Shown one piece after another: positions 8,177 to 16,936 of a stretch of 64,000 bases of DNA. The first letter of the stretch is position 1. Each line of letters opens with the position of its first letter. Origin of the DNA: UKL13-3 sp964392775 (GTDB taxonomy: Bacteria > Bacteroidota > Bacteroidia > UKL13-3). Position numbers and translations under genes: made by a program. The DNA is taken from contig CAYMRD010000014.1 in NCBI GenBank assembly GCA_964392775.1, forward strand, positions 15,844-79,843, written 5' to 3'. The notes under the pieces were generated by a model that was not told where the DNA came from, did no database searches, and was given only the letters and a program-made list of their open reading frames with translations.

Positions 8177-10567
8177 CTACGTCTTCAGCGTCACAATACT
8201 CACACCATCACCGCCCATCTCAATATGTTCGTGTTTGAAGCTTACCACAAACGGACTGCTTTGCAAAAACTCTTTCACCAGCTTGCGCAAAATGCCATAG
8301 CCTTGTCCGTGTACAATACGCACTTCTTTAAACCCAAGCAAATAGGCATCATCAATAAACTCCTGAACCTGACGCATAGCGTCTTCTCCTCGGGTACCGA
8401 TGATGTTCAACTCGGTTTGGAAATGCTGCATCTTGCTGTTTAAATCAACACCCTGTGTTTGCTTTCGCTGCTCTTCCTTTTTAGGAGCTTTAACGGTTTG
8501 CAGTTTTTTTAGGTCCACCCAGCTGCGCAATTCGCCAAAGGCTACAAGCGCTTTGTTTTTGTTGAGCTCAACCACTTCTCCTGTATTGGTTTGACCAACG
8601 ATTTGCACATGAGAACCCACTTCAACAGGACCTGAGTGCAATACAGTTGTTGCGATGGGTTGTGGTTTAGGAGCATCCACTTTGCTTTTTGTTTTGAGCT
8701 CATCCACCTCTTGTTTGATTTCGGAGCGAACCTTTCGGATGGTTTCGGTATCGGCTTTTTTCTCCCGGATTTCGCGAATGGTATTTTCAATTCTACTATT
8801 GGCTTCCGAGATAATGGATAACGCTTCCTGCCGGGCATCCGTTAACAATTTTCTGCGGTTGGTATCAAGGTCGGTTTTGAGTTTGGTATACTCGTCAATA
8901 AGCTGTTTCGATTTTTCTTCTTTCTCGGCAAAACGTTTTTTGAGTTCGTGCACATGGGCTTTTTCTTTCTCGAGGTCGATTAATAAATCATCAACACGTT
9001 TTTGTTTATCGCCCACCTTGCCTTTGGCATATTCAATGATTGGTTGCGAGAGTCCCGTTTTCTGCGCAATCTCAAAGGCATACGAGCTTCCGGGTTTGCC
9101 AATCTCCAACACATACAACGGTTGCATTTTGCTGTTGTCGAACAACATGCACGCGTTTTCCAATCCTTTGGCATTGGATGCAAAGTTTTTAAGGTTGCTG
9201 TAATGGGTTGTTACCACACCAAAAGCATGTTTCTCATTCAACCGGTTGAGGATGGCTTCGGCCAACGGACCGCCAAACTGAGGGTCGGTTCCGGTTCCAA
9301 ACTCATCAATCAGAAACAAGGTTTTGCTATCGGCAAACTCCGTAAAATATTTCATGTGCAGCAAGTGAGAGCTGTACGTACTCAAATCATTTTCGATGGA
9401 CTGTTCATCACCAATATCAACCAGCATATCCGAAAACAATCCCACTTCCGAGTGACTTTTGCAAGGCACCAATAAGCCGCATTGCAACATGTATTGCAGG
9501 AGTCCGATGGTTTTAAGACATACGGATTTTCCTCCGGCATTGGGTCCCGATATTACCAATATTCTTTTTTCGCGGGTGAGCACAGCCGTCAGCGGAACCA
9601 CCGGTAATCCTGCTTTTTGGTGGTTGAGTTTGAGCAGCGGATGATAGGCATCTACCCAATGCGCTTGTGCGTATTTATGAAGGATGGGCATATCAGCATC
9701 CAGTTCAATGGCCAGTAATGCTTTGGCCCGGATAAAATCAACCAGACCTAAACGTTGCAGGTAGCTTGACAGCTCAGGCAAATCGGGACGAATGCGGCTG
9801 GTCAATTCTATGAGGATTCGTTCCTTCTCACGCTTATAGGCGATTTGCAGTTCGCGAATCACATTATTGGTTTCAAATACTTCAGTCGGTTCGAGGTAAA
9901 TGGTTTGTCCGGTTGACGATTCATCATGCACCAATCCCGGAATTTTACGTTTGTGTTCGGCCAGTACCGGCAACACCAAACGGCCGTCACGCACCGAAAT
10001 ACCCGAGTCCGCCAGCCAGCCTTCTTTATTGGCTTTGTCGAATAAGTTGTTTAACCGTCTGCGAACTTCTTTTTCTTTTTCGTTGATGGCTGATGATAAT
10101 TTAGAGAGTTCGGGTGAAGCATTGGGACGCATATCACCTTTATCATCTATGATTTTTTCGATGCTTTTGCCCAGCGACTGGTTAAACCGGATGCCTCCGA
10201 ACAAGGCTGCCAGTTGGGCATAACGGTCAGTACGTTGTTCGAAGTATTTGCAGATATTGCCAAACGTATTGAGCAATAAACGCAGTTGGTGAAATTCGCT
10301 TTCGGTTAAAAAAGTTCCTTCAATCGAAGCTTTTTGCAAATACCCTTCAATATTGTAATAGTGTTCGGCAGGGAAGGGAGTATCTTCAATCAGTATGGTT
10401 TTAAATTCCTTCACCTGAAGCAATAAACGCTCGAGGACATCATAGCGGTTGACAAACCGTATTTTGCCAACATACTGTTGACCCATTTCGGAGATACACT
10501 TGTTTAACAGCAGTTGTTTGAGTTGGTCGAACTCAAGTTTTTGTTCTATATGTTTGGGATAAGGCAA
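8177..10567 (-). CDS. mutS2: Endonuclease MutS2 with C-terminal Smr domain
   Basis: This 796-residue protein has the MutS2 layout. An N-terminal core is followed by an ATPase with Walker A GPNAGGKSVCLKT (about residue 340), FLIDEFGTGTDP as Walker B, and ATTHYSNLK. A long charged coiled coil spans about residues 510-640. The C-terminal Smr nuclease domain has GTRGEDAM and VHGQGYGILR. The mismatch-recognition domain of MutS is absent, as expected. MutS2 acts in recombination suppression or on collided ribosomes, depending on species. The only suitable start is TTG at 10567 (PYPKHIEQKLEFDQLK matches family N termini). Low-complexity repeats begin directly upstream. Confidence 0.95.
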   Translation of the reverse strand: MPYPKHIEQKLEFDQLKQLLLNKCISEMGQQYVGKIRFVNRYDVLERLLLQVKEFKTILIEDTPFPAEHYYNIEGYLQKASIEGTFLTESEFHQLRLLLNTFGNICKYFEQRTDRYAQLAALFGGIRFNQSLGKSIEKIIDDKGDMRPNASPELSKLSSAINEKEKEVRRRLNNLFDKANKEGWLADSGISVRDGRLVLPVLAEHKRKIPGLVHDESSTGQTIYLEPTEVFETNNVIRELQIAYKREKERILIELTSRIRPDLPELSSYLQRLGLVDFIRAKALLAIELDADMPILHKYAQAHWVDAYHPLLKLNHQKAGLPVVPLTAVLTREKRILVISGPNAGGKSVCLKTIGLLQYMLQCGLLVPCKSHSEVGLFSDMLVDIGDEQSIENDLSTYSSHLLHMKYFTEFADSKTLFLIDEFGTGTDPQFGGPLAEAILNRLNEKHAFGVVTTHYSNLKNFASNAKGLENACMLFDNSKMQPLYVLEIGKPGSSYAFEIAQKTGLSQPIIEYAKGKVGDKQKRVDDLLIDLEKEKAHVHELKKRFAEKEEKSKQLIDEYTKLKTDLDTNRRKLLTDARQEALSIISEANSRIENTIREIREKKADTETIRKVRSEIKQEVDELKTKSKVDAPKPQPIATTVLHSGPVEVGSHVQIVGQTNTGEVVELNKNKALVAFGELRSWVDLKKLQTVKAPKKEEQRKQTQGVDLNSKMQHFQTELNIIGTRGEDAMRQVQEFIDDAYLLGFKEVRIVHGQGYGILRKLVKEFLQSSPFVVSFKHEHIEMGGDGVSIVTLKT

Positions 10568-10650
10568 GGGGGAAGAGTTGAGAGGTGAGAATTGAGAGTA
10601 AAGAATTAAGAATTGAGAGAAAAGAGTAAAGAATTAAGAGTAAAGAGGGC
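10568..10650. repeat. Degenerate word repeat upstream of mutS2
   Basis: The spacer between mutS2 and the DUF4296 gene is made of GAGAATTGAGAGTAAAGAAT-type words (AAGAATTAAGAATTGAGAG, AAAGAGTAAAGAATTAAGAG). The complementary words TCTCAATTCTT and CTCTTT recur inside yggS at 11538-11611. No gene or hairpin is evident. Confidence 0.7.
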
Positions 10651-10998
10651 TTATTTACCGAGGTACTGGGTTTCGGTGCTGCTGAGTTTGGTGATTACTT
10701 CGGCATATACCGAGTCGAGTTGTTCGGGGTTTTGTTTGTAGAACTCAAGACTTGCAGTAAATTGTTGTTTGTTGGTATTGTGCTTTTTTAAGATAAACTC
10801 CCTGTAACTAATGGCTTCCTGATTGGCACTATCAGGTAGTAAAGCTTTGCTGGTGGTAATGGCATCAGCAATATGCATATCGGCAATAATACCGCTCATT
10901 TGCGATTGGGTTAATAAATCGGAGGGGGCTTTGGGTTTATCTGGAGCACAGCCCACAAATACCCATAATAATATGAACAGATAAGAATATTTTTGCAC
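10651..10998 (-). CDS. DUF4296 family lipoprotein
   Basis: This is a 115-residue predicted lipoprotein. A short hydrophobic signal (SYLFILLWVFVG) ends at a lipobox-like VFVGC, so Cys-17 would be lipidated and the protein anchored to a membrane. The rest matches DUF4296, a helical domain seen mostly in Bacteroidota (MSGIIADMHIADAITTSKAL, EFILKKHNTNKQQFTASLEFYKQNP). Function is unknown. Translation appears to start at GTG (10998). The divergent yggS starts 14 bp away, so each gene's promoter must lie in the other's 5' region. Confidence 0.85.
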   Translation of the reverse strand: MQKYSYLFILLWVFVGCAPDKPKAPSDLLTQSQMSGIIADMHIADAITTSKALLPDSANQEAISYREFILKKHNTNKQQFTASLEFYKQNPEQLDSVYAEVITKLSSTETQYLGK

Positions 10999-11012
10999 CT
11001 TGTATAACGGTT

Positions 11013-11693
11013 ATGATTAGCGCAAATATCCATAAAATATTAGAAGAAATACCTGCCGGTGTAAAATTGGTGGCAGTGAGCAAAACCAAGCCTGCTGAGG
11101 CTGTTCTGGAGGCATATCAGGCCGGGCAACGTGCATTTGGCGAAAATAAGGTGCAGGAGATGGTAGGCAAATACGAGCAGTTACCTAAAGATATCGAATG
11201 GCATTTGATCGGTCATTTGCAAAGCAATAAGGTGAAGTATATGGCTTCGTTTGTACATCTTATTCATTCAGTGGATTCACTGAAATTGCTGGAAGTGATT
11301 AATAAGGAAGGCGCCAAGCACAACCGAGTAATCAACTGCCTGCTGCAGTTTCATATCGCACAGGAGGAAACCAAGTTTGGTTTGGACTTAGATGAAGCAC
11401 GCGCTTTGCTTAATAGCGATTCGTTCAAACAAATGAAAAATATCTCCATACAGGGAGTAATGGGAATGGCGAGTTTTACGGATAATGAATACCAAGTTCG
11501 CAAAGAGTTTCGCTCTCTGGTTTCCATCTTCGAATCACTCAAGTCTCAAGTCTTTCCTCTTTCTTCTCATCTCTCTCCTCTTACATCTCACTTCTCAATT
11601 CTTTCCTTCGGCATGAGCGGAGACTATAAGCTTGCCATCGAAGAAGGCTCGAATATGATCAGGGTGGGGAGCTCTATTTTTGGAGGACGGTAA
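11013..11693 (+). CDS. YggS/PLPBP family PLP homeostasis protein
   Basis: This 226-residue PLP-binding protein belongs to the alanine-racemase-like TIM-barrel YggS family, which buffers free pyridoxal phosphate. KLVAVSKTKP holds the PLP lysine. GENKVQEM, WHLIGHLQSNK, FGLDL, GVMGMASF, GMSGDYKLAIEEGSNMIRVGSSIFGGR are family signatures. Residues about 176-200 are unusual: a Ser/Leu/Pro-rich stretch (SQVFPLSSHLSPLTSHFSI) replaces the normally short link before GMSGDY. At DNA level this stretch is a TCTC-rich word repeat like that upstream of mutS2. The frame is kept, so the protein may still be functional. Confidence 0.93.
   Translation: MISANIHKILEEIPAGVKLVAVSKTKPAEAVLEAYQAGQRAFGENKVQEMVGKYEQLPKDIEWHLIGHLQSNKVKYMASFVHLIHSVDSLKLLEVINKEGAKHNRVINCLLQFHIAQEETKFGLDLDEARALLNSDSFKQMKNISIQGVMGMASFTDNEYQVRKEFRSLVSIFESLKSQVFPLSSHLSPLTSHFSILSFGMSGDYKLAIEEGSNMIRVGSSIFGGR
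11538..11611 (+). repeat. Word repeat inside the yggS coding sequence
   Basis: The segment contains CTCAAGTCTCAAGTCTTTCC and TCTCACTTCTCAATTCTTTC. Its low-complexity pyrimidine-rich words match the reverse complement of the spacer at 10568-10650. It is flanked by well-conserved codons on both sides and keeps the reading frame. Homologous YggS proteins have a short, ordinary loop here, so this looks like an in-frame repeat insertion or expansion. Confidence 0.6.
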
Positions 11694-11741
11694 AGCAATC
11701 ATCAAAGAAATATCGTATTTATGCATATACTCTGATTGGAA

Positions 11742-12338
11742 ATGAATCGTATTGGCATTATTGTTTGTGTTTTGATGTGGGTGTCTGTTGCAGAGGCTCA
11801 GCATAAACCCTATGTTAAACCGGAGGCAAACGAAACAGATTTCAGGTATGTCATCAAAGCCAATATACTGAGTCCGTTTGTGGGCACAGCAACATTTCAT
11901 TTCGAGGTCAATCAGAATCCCAACAGCAGCTCACAGTTTGAGGTGTTTTATTTTGGCGGGCAATATTTTGGAGAGCCAACAGGAGTTGAAGGGGTAGGTG
12001 CTACCTATAATTACCGTTATTACCTTGTGGGTACTTTTCCAACCGGGGTCTATGTTCAGCCCTATGTACGTTACCAGACGTATTGGGATGCTTCGCAGAT
12101 AAGTGGCATACCGCCCATTACCAGCAATACAGGCTCCAGCCGGGTCAATGTATATGGCGGAGGAATTGTGTTTGGCTATCAGTGGGTTTTTGCAAAACGA
12201 TTAGCGTTGGATATATTTCTGGGGCCAAATTATAATAAGACTTATCAGAATGGAGCTCCGGTTCCTGCGGCTGATATTGGTCCGCTATTTTCAGGAGGAT
12301 TTATCAGAACGGGATGTACTATAGGTTTTGTATTTTAG
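11742..12338 (+). CDS. Secreted outer-membrane beta-barrel-like protein (DUF3575-like)
   Basis: This 198-residue protein has an N-terminal signal peptide (MNRIGIIVCVLMWVSVAEAQ). The rest is rich in alternating aromatic and small residues (TYNYRYYLVGTFPTGVYVQP, VNVYGGGIVFGYQW) and ends in Phe (GCTIGFVF), as expected for an outer-membrane barrel. The VIKANILSPFVGTATFHFE opening resembles DUF3575. ATG 11742 is chosen because it starts directly at the signal peptide. The next gene encodes a longer relative 12 bp downstream, so the two look like a duplicated pair in one transcript. The function is unknown. Confidence 0.7.
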   Translation: MNRIGIIVCVLMWVSVAEAQHKPYVKPEANETDFRYVIKANILSPFVGTATFHFEVNQNPNSSSQFEVFYFGGQYFGEPTGVEGVGATYNYRYYLVGTFPTGVYVQPYVRYQTYWDASQISGIPPITSNTGSSRVNVYGGGIVFGYQWVFAKRLALDIFLGPNYNKTYQNGAPVPAADIGPLFSGGFIRTGCTIGFVF

Positions 12339-12349
12339 CAATCGTAAAG

Positions 12350-13129
12350 ATGAAAAATAAAAAAGTGATTATTGGGGTAGCAGGATTATTGCTGTTGCCA
12401 TGTTTTCAAACACTGGCACAGGAAACTGGAGAGAAGTCAACAACCTTATTGGCCCGCAAAGAGCATACACAAGCTGTTAAGATTAATCTGCTATCGCCCT
12501 TTTATAGCACGGTGAATCTGGCCTGGCAAAAGGTATTAAGCCCCGAAGCCAGTTTTCAGCTTACCGCTTCGTATACCGATTTTGATTCGTATGGAAGTAC
12601 AACGGATGAAAGTCCTGATCCGTATAGTCACTCCTCGACTGTTACAAGCGGTGTGAATACTATCAATATAAGCATATACAGTGCGGTGAAAAGTCAACGC
12701 ACACAAGGTTTTACGGTGATGCCTGAGTATCGGTATAATTTAAACGGCAGGGGACTTAGCGGATTTTACATTGCCCCCTTTATGCGGTATATGTATTATG
12801 AATACAGCCGACAGCTTGATAAGAGGGTTGAAGTATCGGTTATGGATAATCAAACGGGAATGCAAGTAAATTATACCCGCTATCGCGAGAAGGGTTCCGA
12901 TTTATACACCTACCATTCTCTTGGCTTTGGAGCTACGGTAGGCAAACAAACCATCTTTAAAAACAAGGTTGCTCTCGACCTGTTTGTTGGGCCTTGTTAT
13001 TCGTTTGTACTCGCTTCAAATATTGATGTCAAATCCACCTCCGATATAATCATCGGTTCGGGTATTCCCAATTTATATTTAAGAGGGTACGGGCTTCGTG
13101 CCGGATTTACAATCGGTTTGGCCTATTAA
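12350..13129 (+). CDS. Second outer-membrane beta-barrel-like protein (DUF3575-like paralogue)
   Basis: This 259-residue protein has a signal peptide (MKNKKVIIGVAGLLLLPCFQTLAQ). AVKINLLSPFYSTVNLAWQK corresponds to the IKANILSPF block of the upstream gene, and both end in an aromatic residue (AGFTIGLAY). It is longer mainly because of loops rich in Ser, Asp and Tyr (about residues 70-100 and 140-170), consistent with extracellular barrel loops. The start at 12350 puts the Met directly before the signal peptide. Its stop overlaps the 3' end of the convergent thioredoxin-like gene by 4 bp. Confidence 0.7.
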   Translation: MKNKKVIIGVAGLLLLPCFQTLAQETGEKSTTLLARKEHTQAVKINLLSPFYSTVNLAWQKVLSPEASFQLTASYTDFDSYGSTTDESPDPYSHSSTVTSGVNTINISIYSAVKSQRTQGFTVMPEYRYNLNGRGLSGFYIAPFMRYMYYEYSRQLDKRVEVSVMDNQTGMQVNYTRYREKGSDLYTYHSLGFGATVGKQTIFKNKVALDLFVGPCYSFVLASNIDVKSTSDIIIGSGIPNLYLRGYGLRAGFTIGLAY

Positions 13130-13746
13130 CTTTTACGCCATTTGATGGTGCAACCAATCGCCTTTGTGTTATTGGTGGTTATAGGTTTTCCGTTCAACAA
13201 CGCATCAATGGCATTGCTTAAATAAGCTTCTTTAACGGCTGATGCTTCTTCACTGTTATCATCAATAGCTCCAATATATTCAACCTTATTGCCGGCTTTG
13301 GTTTTGCTCAATAAAAACACATGAGGTGTGCGGGTTGCTCCATAGCTTTTGGCAATTTCCTGCGTTTCATCGTACACATAGGCAAACGGATATTGTTTGT
13401 CTTTGGCGCGGGTCACCATATTCTCATACGAATCTTCCGGTGAACGGGTTTTATCATTCGGGTTAATGGCTATAACCGGAAATCCCTGAGAAGCGTATTT
13501 GTTATGCAGTTGAATAATACGTTGCTCGTAAGCTTGTGCAAACGGACAATGGTTGCAGGTAAATACCACGATATAACCTTTGGCCTTTTGGTAGTCGGCT
13601 AACGAAACCATTTTGCCATCTACATTTTTGAGGGAGAAGTCGCGGGCCATATCACCCACTTTATAACCTGTGGTTGGGTCGGTAGAAGTAAAGGCGCTGC
13701 TTAAAATAACAGTAACGGTAAGCATTAAAGCAATTAATTTTTTCAT
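13126..13746 (-). CDS. Exported thioredoxin-like/redoxin protein (CNHC motif)
   Basis: This 206-residue protein has a signal peptide (MKKLIALMLTVTVILSSAF) and an AhpC/TSA-like thioredoxin fold. GDMARDFSLKNVDGKMVSLADYQ is the redoxin entry. The active-site motif is VVFTCNHCPFAQAYEQR, with two Cys two residues apart. AINPNDKTRSPEDSYENM and YGATRTPHVFLL, containing the cis-Pro loop, match a family of thioredoxin-like proteins common in Bacteroidota. It is probably a periplasmic thiol-disulfide or peroxide-handling protein. It follows the TlpA-like gene by 4 bp on the same strand, so they are probably co-transcribed. Confidence 0.85.
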   Translation of the reverse strand: MKKLIALMLTVTVILSSAFTSTDPTTGYKVGDMARDFSLKNVDGKMVSLADYQKAKGYIVVFTCNHCPFAQAYEQRIIQLHNKYASQGFPVIAINPNDKTRSPEDSYENMVTRAKDKQYPFAYVYDETQEIAKSYGATRTPHVFLLSKTKAGNKVEYIGAIDDNSEEASAVKEAYLSNAIDALLNGKPITTNNTKAIGCTIKWRKS

Positions 13747-13750
13747 GGTG

Positions 13751-14236
13751 TTATTGGGTTAAGGGTTTAACAATAGAGTCAAGTTCTTTATAATTGGTTT
13801 CGCCTTCTTTAAAAAAGCGAAAATCTTTTTTGCCATTGATGATGAGTGTTGCCGGAATGGCTCCGGTAAATTTGCTGTCCACACGTTCAATCCAGCTATT
13901 GGGATCACTCTCATTCATTAACACCACTTTTGAACGAATGTTTTTATCAGCCAAAAAAGGAATCACACGGCTATCAAGCTGCTTGCGAAAATCACAGCTT
14001 ACCAGAATCACCATTACTTTTTTGTCTTTGTATTGCGCATTTATCTTTTCAAAGTCGGGTAATTCTTCTACACAGGGTTTACACCAGGTAGCCCAAAAAT
14101 TGATGATATACGTGGTGTCGCTGTTGTTCTGGCTCATGTGGTTTATCCAGTTACGGTCCACCATCTGTACCCTTTGTGCCAGTACGGGATAGATACCGGA
14201 GGAAATCATCAGCAAACAGAAACAGAGTATTCTCAT
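13751..14236 (-). CDS. TlpA/ResA-like thioredoxin-fold protein
   Basis: This 161-residue protein has a signal peptide (MRILCFCLLMISSGIYPVLAQ) and a thioredoxin fold with the WCKPC active site in NFWATWCKPCVEELPDFEKI, and a cis-Pro loop at TGAIPATLIING. It is probably a periplasmic disulfide reductant, as for TlpA or ResA. The ATG at 14236 is favoured over an in-frame ATG at 14299 because it begins the signal peptide and avoids overlapping upp. It lies in a same-strand cluster upp, tlpA-like, redoxin. Confidence 0.85.
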   Translation of the reverse strand: MRILCFCLLMISSGIYPVLAQRVQMVDRNWINHMSQNNSDTTYIINFWATWCKPCVEELPDFEKINAQYKDKKVMVILVSCDFRKQLDSRVIPFLADKNIRSKVVLMNESDPNSWIERVDSKFTGAIPATLIINGKKDFRFFKEGETNYKELDSIVKPLTQ

Positions 14237-14282
14237 CGCTGCAAGGTAAGATATTATCAGCAACGGTTTTGTCAGTTTTGGT

Positions 14283-14933
14283 TTAGATTTTTTCGCCAAA
14301 GCTCAAATCACCGGCATCACCTAATCCCGGCACAATATACCCGGCATCATTCAAGGTGTCGTCCATATCGGCCAGCCAAAGAGTCGCTTCCGGCAGTTTG
14401 TCTTTGATGTAATTCACTCCATCGAGGCTGCCAAGTAAACTTACAATATGAAGTTTTTTAGGTGTGCCGCGTTGCAAAATGGCCTTGTAGGTCAGTTCAA
14501 TGGACTGGCCTGTGGCCAGCATGGGGTCGATGAGCAACAGTGTTTTGCCGTTGATATCAGGGCTGGCAAGGTATTCAACCACAATGTCAAAATCGTGAGC
14601 GTTTTCATGGTGTTTGCGGTAGGCCGAAATAAAAGCACAATCAGCATGGTCGAAAAAACTTAATAAACCGTGGTGCATGGAGAGTCCTGCCCGTAAAATG
14701 GTTGCTAATACAGGCTGTTCGGCCAGTTGTGAAGAGGTATGGGAACCCAATGGAGTGGTAATCTCCACATCTTTCCACTCCAGCACCTTGCTGATTTCAT
14801 AAGCCATAATCTGGCCGATGCGTTCAATGTTTTTTCGAAACCGTGCGCGGTCTGTTTGGATGCTGGTGTCGCGCAGTTCGGCTACATATTGGTGCAGCAG
14901 GGAGTGGTGTTTGTTGAGCAAATGTATATCCAT
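14283..14933 (-). CDS. upp: Uracil phosphoribosyltransferase
   Basis: This 216-residue cytosolic salvage enzyme converts uracil and PRPP to UMP. The PRPP-binding loop is LLLIDPMLATGQS, close to the DPMLATGGS of classical UPRT. ATILRAGLSMHHGLL and VNYIKDKLPEATLWLADMDD, then the uracil-binding GYIVPGLGDAGDLSFG, complete the family pattern. Length is normal. It heads a minus-strand cluster with two thioredoxin-fold genes. Confidence 0.95.
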   Translation of the reverse strand: MDIHLLNKHHSLLHQYVAELRDTSIQTDRARFRKNIERIGQIMAYEISKVLEWKDVEITTPLGSHTSSQLAEQPVLATILRAGLSMHHGLLSFFDHADCAFISAYRKHHENAHDFDIVVEYLASPDINGKTLLLIDPMLATGQSIELTYKAILQRGTPKKLHIVSLLGSLDGVNYIKDKLPEATLWLADMDDTLNDAGYIVPGLGDAGDLSFGEKI

Positions 14934-15049
14934 GGTACACGAAAATAGGATATAGGTTTGATTTGTAACGGGATTAGTGGATTTTTGCGCGCATCTTTAC
15001 CGGGTTGTGCGGTGTGCACAATCGTTTAAAAAGGGACTTTGGACAGATA

Positions 15050-16456
15050 ATGAAATTAACGTTTTGGGGCGCAGCGCGTCAGGTAACAGGTAGCATGCAC
15101 ATGCTTACGCTGGATAATGGGTATAATATTTTGGTGGATTGTGGGATGAACTACGAGCAGAAGCGGGAGCTGCACGAAGAAGCTTTTGATTTTCCGTTTC
15201 GGCCTCAGGATATTGACCTGGTGATTTTGACTCATGCCCATATCGACCATTCGGGAAATCTGCCGGCACTGGTAGACAGGGGATATCAGGGCAAAATTAT
15301 CTGTACGCCTGCTACAGCCGAGCTCACCAGATTTTTATTGTTTGACAGCGCCAATATTCAGTTGCAGGAATATAAAAGCAAACTGGGCAGGGCGCGTATG
15401 CAAAAACGCCATCTTGTTCCCAAGCCTATTTATTTCGACCGTCAGGTAGAATTGATGACCGACCGCATGGTTACGTGGAATTTTGATAAGCCCTTCGTGG
15501 TGAATGAAAATTTGTCGGTGGAGCTGGTTGAAGCCGGACATTTATTGGGTGCTGCCAGTGTGGTGTTTAATGTAAAAGAAGGTGGTGTCGTTAAACGTGT
15601 TGGTTTTACAGGCGATTTAGGACGTAGCAATGCCGAGTTGATTTGTGTACCGCAGCCCATGAACAACCTCGATTATCTGATTACCGAAACCACTTATGGA
15701 GCGCGTACACATACCTGTACCGATACAGCCGATGATGAGCTGATGAAGTATATTGAGGAAACGATTGTGAAGTTTCGCGGACGGTTAATCATACCGGCCT
15801 TTAGCGTAGGCCGGACCCAATCTATTATACATGTGTTGAACCGGTTGGAGAAAGCCGGAAAACTTGAGGGTATCAAAGTTTTTGTAGACAGTCCGCTGGC
15901 CATTAAAACCACGCATGTATACCAAAACCACCCAGAGCTGCTCAATGAAGATGCTACCCGTTTTGTGGCCCAACACAAATCGTTGTTCGATTTTGAAGGT
16001 CTGCACTGGATTGACAATTACAACGAACATGAGCAACTGCTCAATTATACCGACTCCTGCATTATTGTTTCGGCAGCGGGCATGGTTGAAGGCGGACGTA
16101 TACAGGAGCATGTAAAAAACAATATTCAAAATCCGTTCAGCATGATTTTAATTGCCGGTTATTGTGCCGAAGGAACCCTTGGCTACAGGTTGCTGCAAGG
16201 ACAACGCAGCATTAGTATCAAAGGGCGAGATTATCCGATTTATGCCAAGATTGCCTCTACCGATGTGTTCAGCTCGCACCCGGGCCGCGAAGAAATTTTG
16301 AATTACCTCGATGCCACCAAAGCCCGCGATGTGAAGAAAGTATTTTTGGTGCATGGAGATGAAAAGAATCTATTGGCCATGCAAAGCCAACTCCAAGAAA
16401 TGGGATATAACAATATAGAAGTGCCGTTTGAAACGCAGGTGTTTGAGTTGGGGTAA
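15050..16456 (+). CDS. MBL-fold/beta-CASP RNA-processing-type hydrolase
   Basis: This 468-residue protein combines a metallo-beta-lactamase fold with a beta-CASP domain. The metal motif is LTHAHIDHSG, with VEAGHLLGAASVVF and GFTGDLGRSN supplying further ligands. The beta-CASP part has IIPAFSVGRTQSIIHVLNRL, VDSPLAI and CIIVSAAGMVEGGRIQEHV, and the C terminus has the His-bearing FSSHPGREEIL and KVFLVHGDEKNL. The layout resembles YsfH/CPSF-like exonucleases with a zinc-dependent RNA-cleavage role, which is inferred from family. The ATG at 15050 (MKLTFWGAARQVTGS) matches family N termini. Confidence 0.9.
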   Translation: MKLTFWGAARQVTGSMHMLTLDNGYNILVDCGMNYEQKRELHEEAFDFPFRPQDIDLVILTHAHIDHSGNLPALVDRGYQGKIICTPATAELTRFLLFDSANIQLQEYKSKLGRARMQKRHLVPKPIYFDRQVELMTDRMVTWNFDKPFVVNENLSVELVEAGHLLGAASVVFNVKEGGVVKRVGFTGDLGRSNAELICVPQPMNNLDYLITETTYGARTHTCTDTADDELMKYIEETIVKFRGRLIIPAFSVGRTQSIIHVLNRLEKAGKLEGIKVFVDSPLAIKTTHVYQNHPELLNEDATRFVAQHKSLFDFEGLHWIDNYNEHEQLLNYTDSCIIVSAAGMVEGGRIQEHVKNNIQNPFSMILIAGYCAEGTLGYRLLQGQRSISIKGRDYPIYAKIASTDVFSSHPGREEILNYLDATKARDVKKVFLVHGDEKNLLAMQSQLQEMGYNNIEVPFETQVFELG

Positions 16457-16654
16457 GGAAGGAAATCCGAATAATAAATATGTATATCAAATGCATGGCT
16501 TTGTGTATTCTTTGAAACTTCGTGTGTGGCGAGAACTCTTTGCCACTAAGCCACCAGGACACAAGGATACACTAAGGTTAAATACTACTGGTACGCTTGC
16601 GGATATACATTAATGTTATGTATTAGTAAAGTGTTGTTTTTTAGCAATCAGTCA
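16457..16654. other. Intergenic spacer without a gene
   Basis: The spacer carries word-like phrases such as GCCACTAAGCCACCAGGACA and CACAAGGATACACTAAGG, resembling the cactaag-type phrases common in repeat-rich Bacteroidota spacers. No open frame, hairpin or RNA is evident before the REP-like copies at 16655. Confidence 0.5.
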
Positions 16655-16741
16655 GGTCGAGTAGCAATTGCTGAGGATTTGTAGAGCATTGCGTATCGAG
16701 ACCAAACACTTCTCGATACGGCTTGCAGCCTACTCGAAGTG
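16655..16741. repeat. Two back-to-back REP-like elements
   Basis: The first copy (16655-16703) has complementary ends GGTCGAGTAGC and GCGTATCGAGACC. Four bases later the second (16707-16741) has ends CACTTC and GAAGTG around CTCGATACGGCTTGCAGCCT, an imperfect hairpin with a GGCT/AGCC inner stem. It is followed by GACTACC. The same end sequences occur in the tandem array at 18261-18515 and at 8122-8175. Confidence 0.75.
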
Positions 16742-16922
16742 ACTACCAACAACATTACATTAATACATAACCTACATTAATAAATCTCGAAATTCGAAAA
16801 GAGGAAGAATATAAACCGTAAAGGTGAGAAGATTAACCACAGCAAAGGAAGAGCCCGCGACAACAGCGCGTACTCTTACGATAACAAAATCTACGTATGC
16901 ACCATCTGCATCAAATTGCACC

Positions 16923-16930
16923 TACATTTG
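16923..16930 (+). promoter_or_regulatory. Possible -7 promoter box for the helicase gene
   Basis: TACATTTG is a perfect match to the Bacteroidota -7 consensus TAnnTTTG. It lies 6 bases before the ATG at 16937, so transcription would begin at or very near the start codon. No TTTG is found 19 bp upstream, so the -33 element is missing and the call is weak. Confidence 0.35.
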
Positions 16931-16936
16931 CCCACA

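Noticed and set aside
14236..14299. Upstream ATG (14299) for the TlpA-like gene
   Set aside because: It would overlap upp and place 21 basic residues before an otherwise standard signal peptide starting at 14236.
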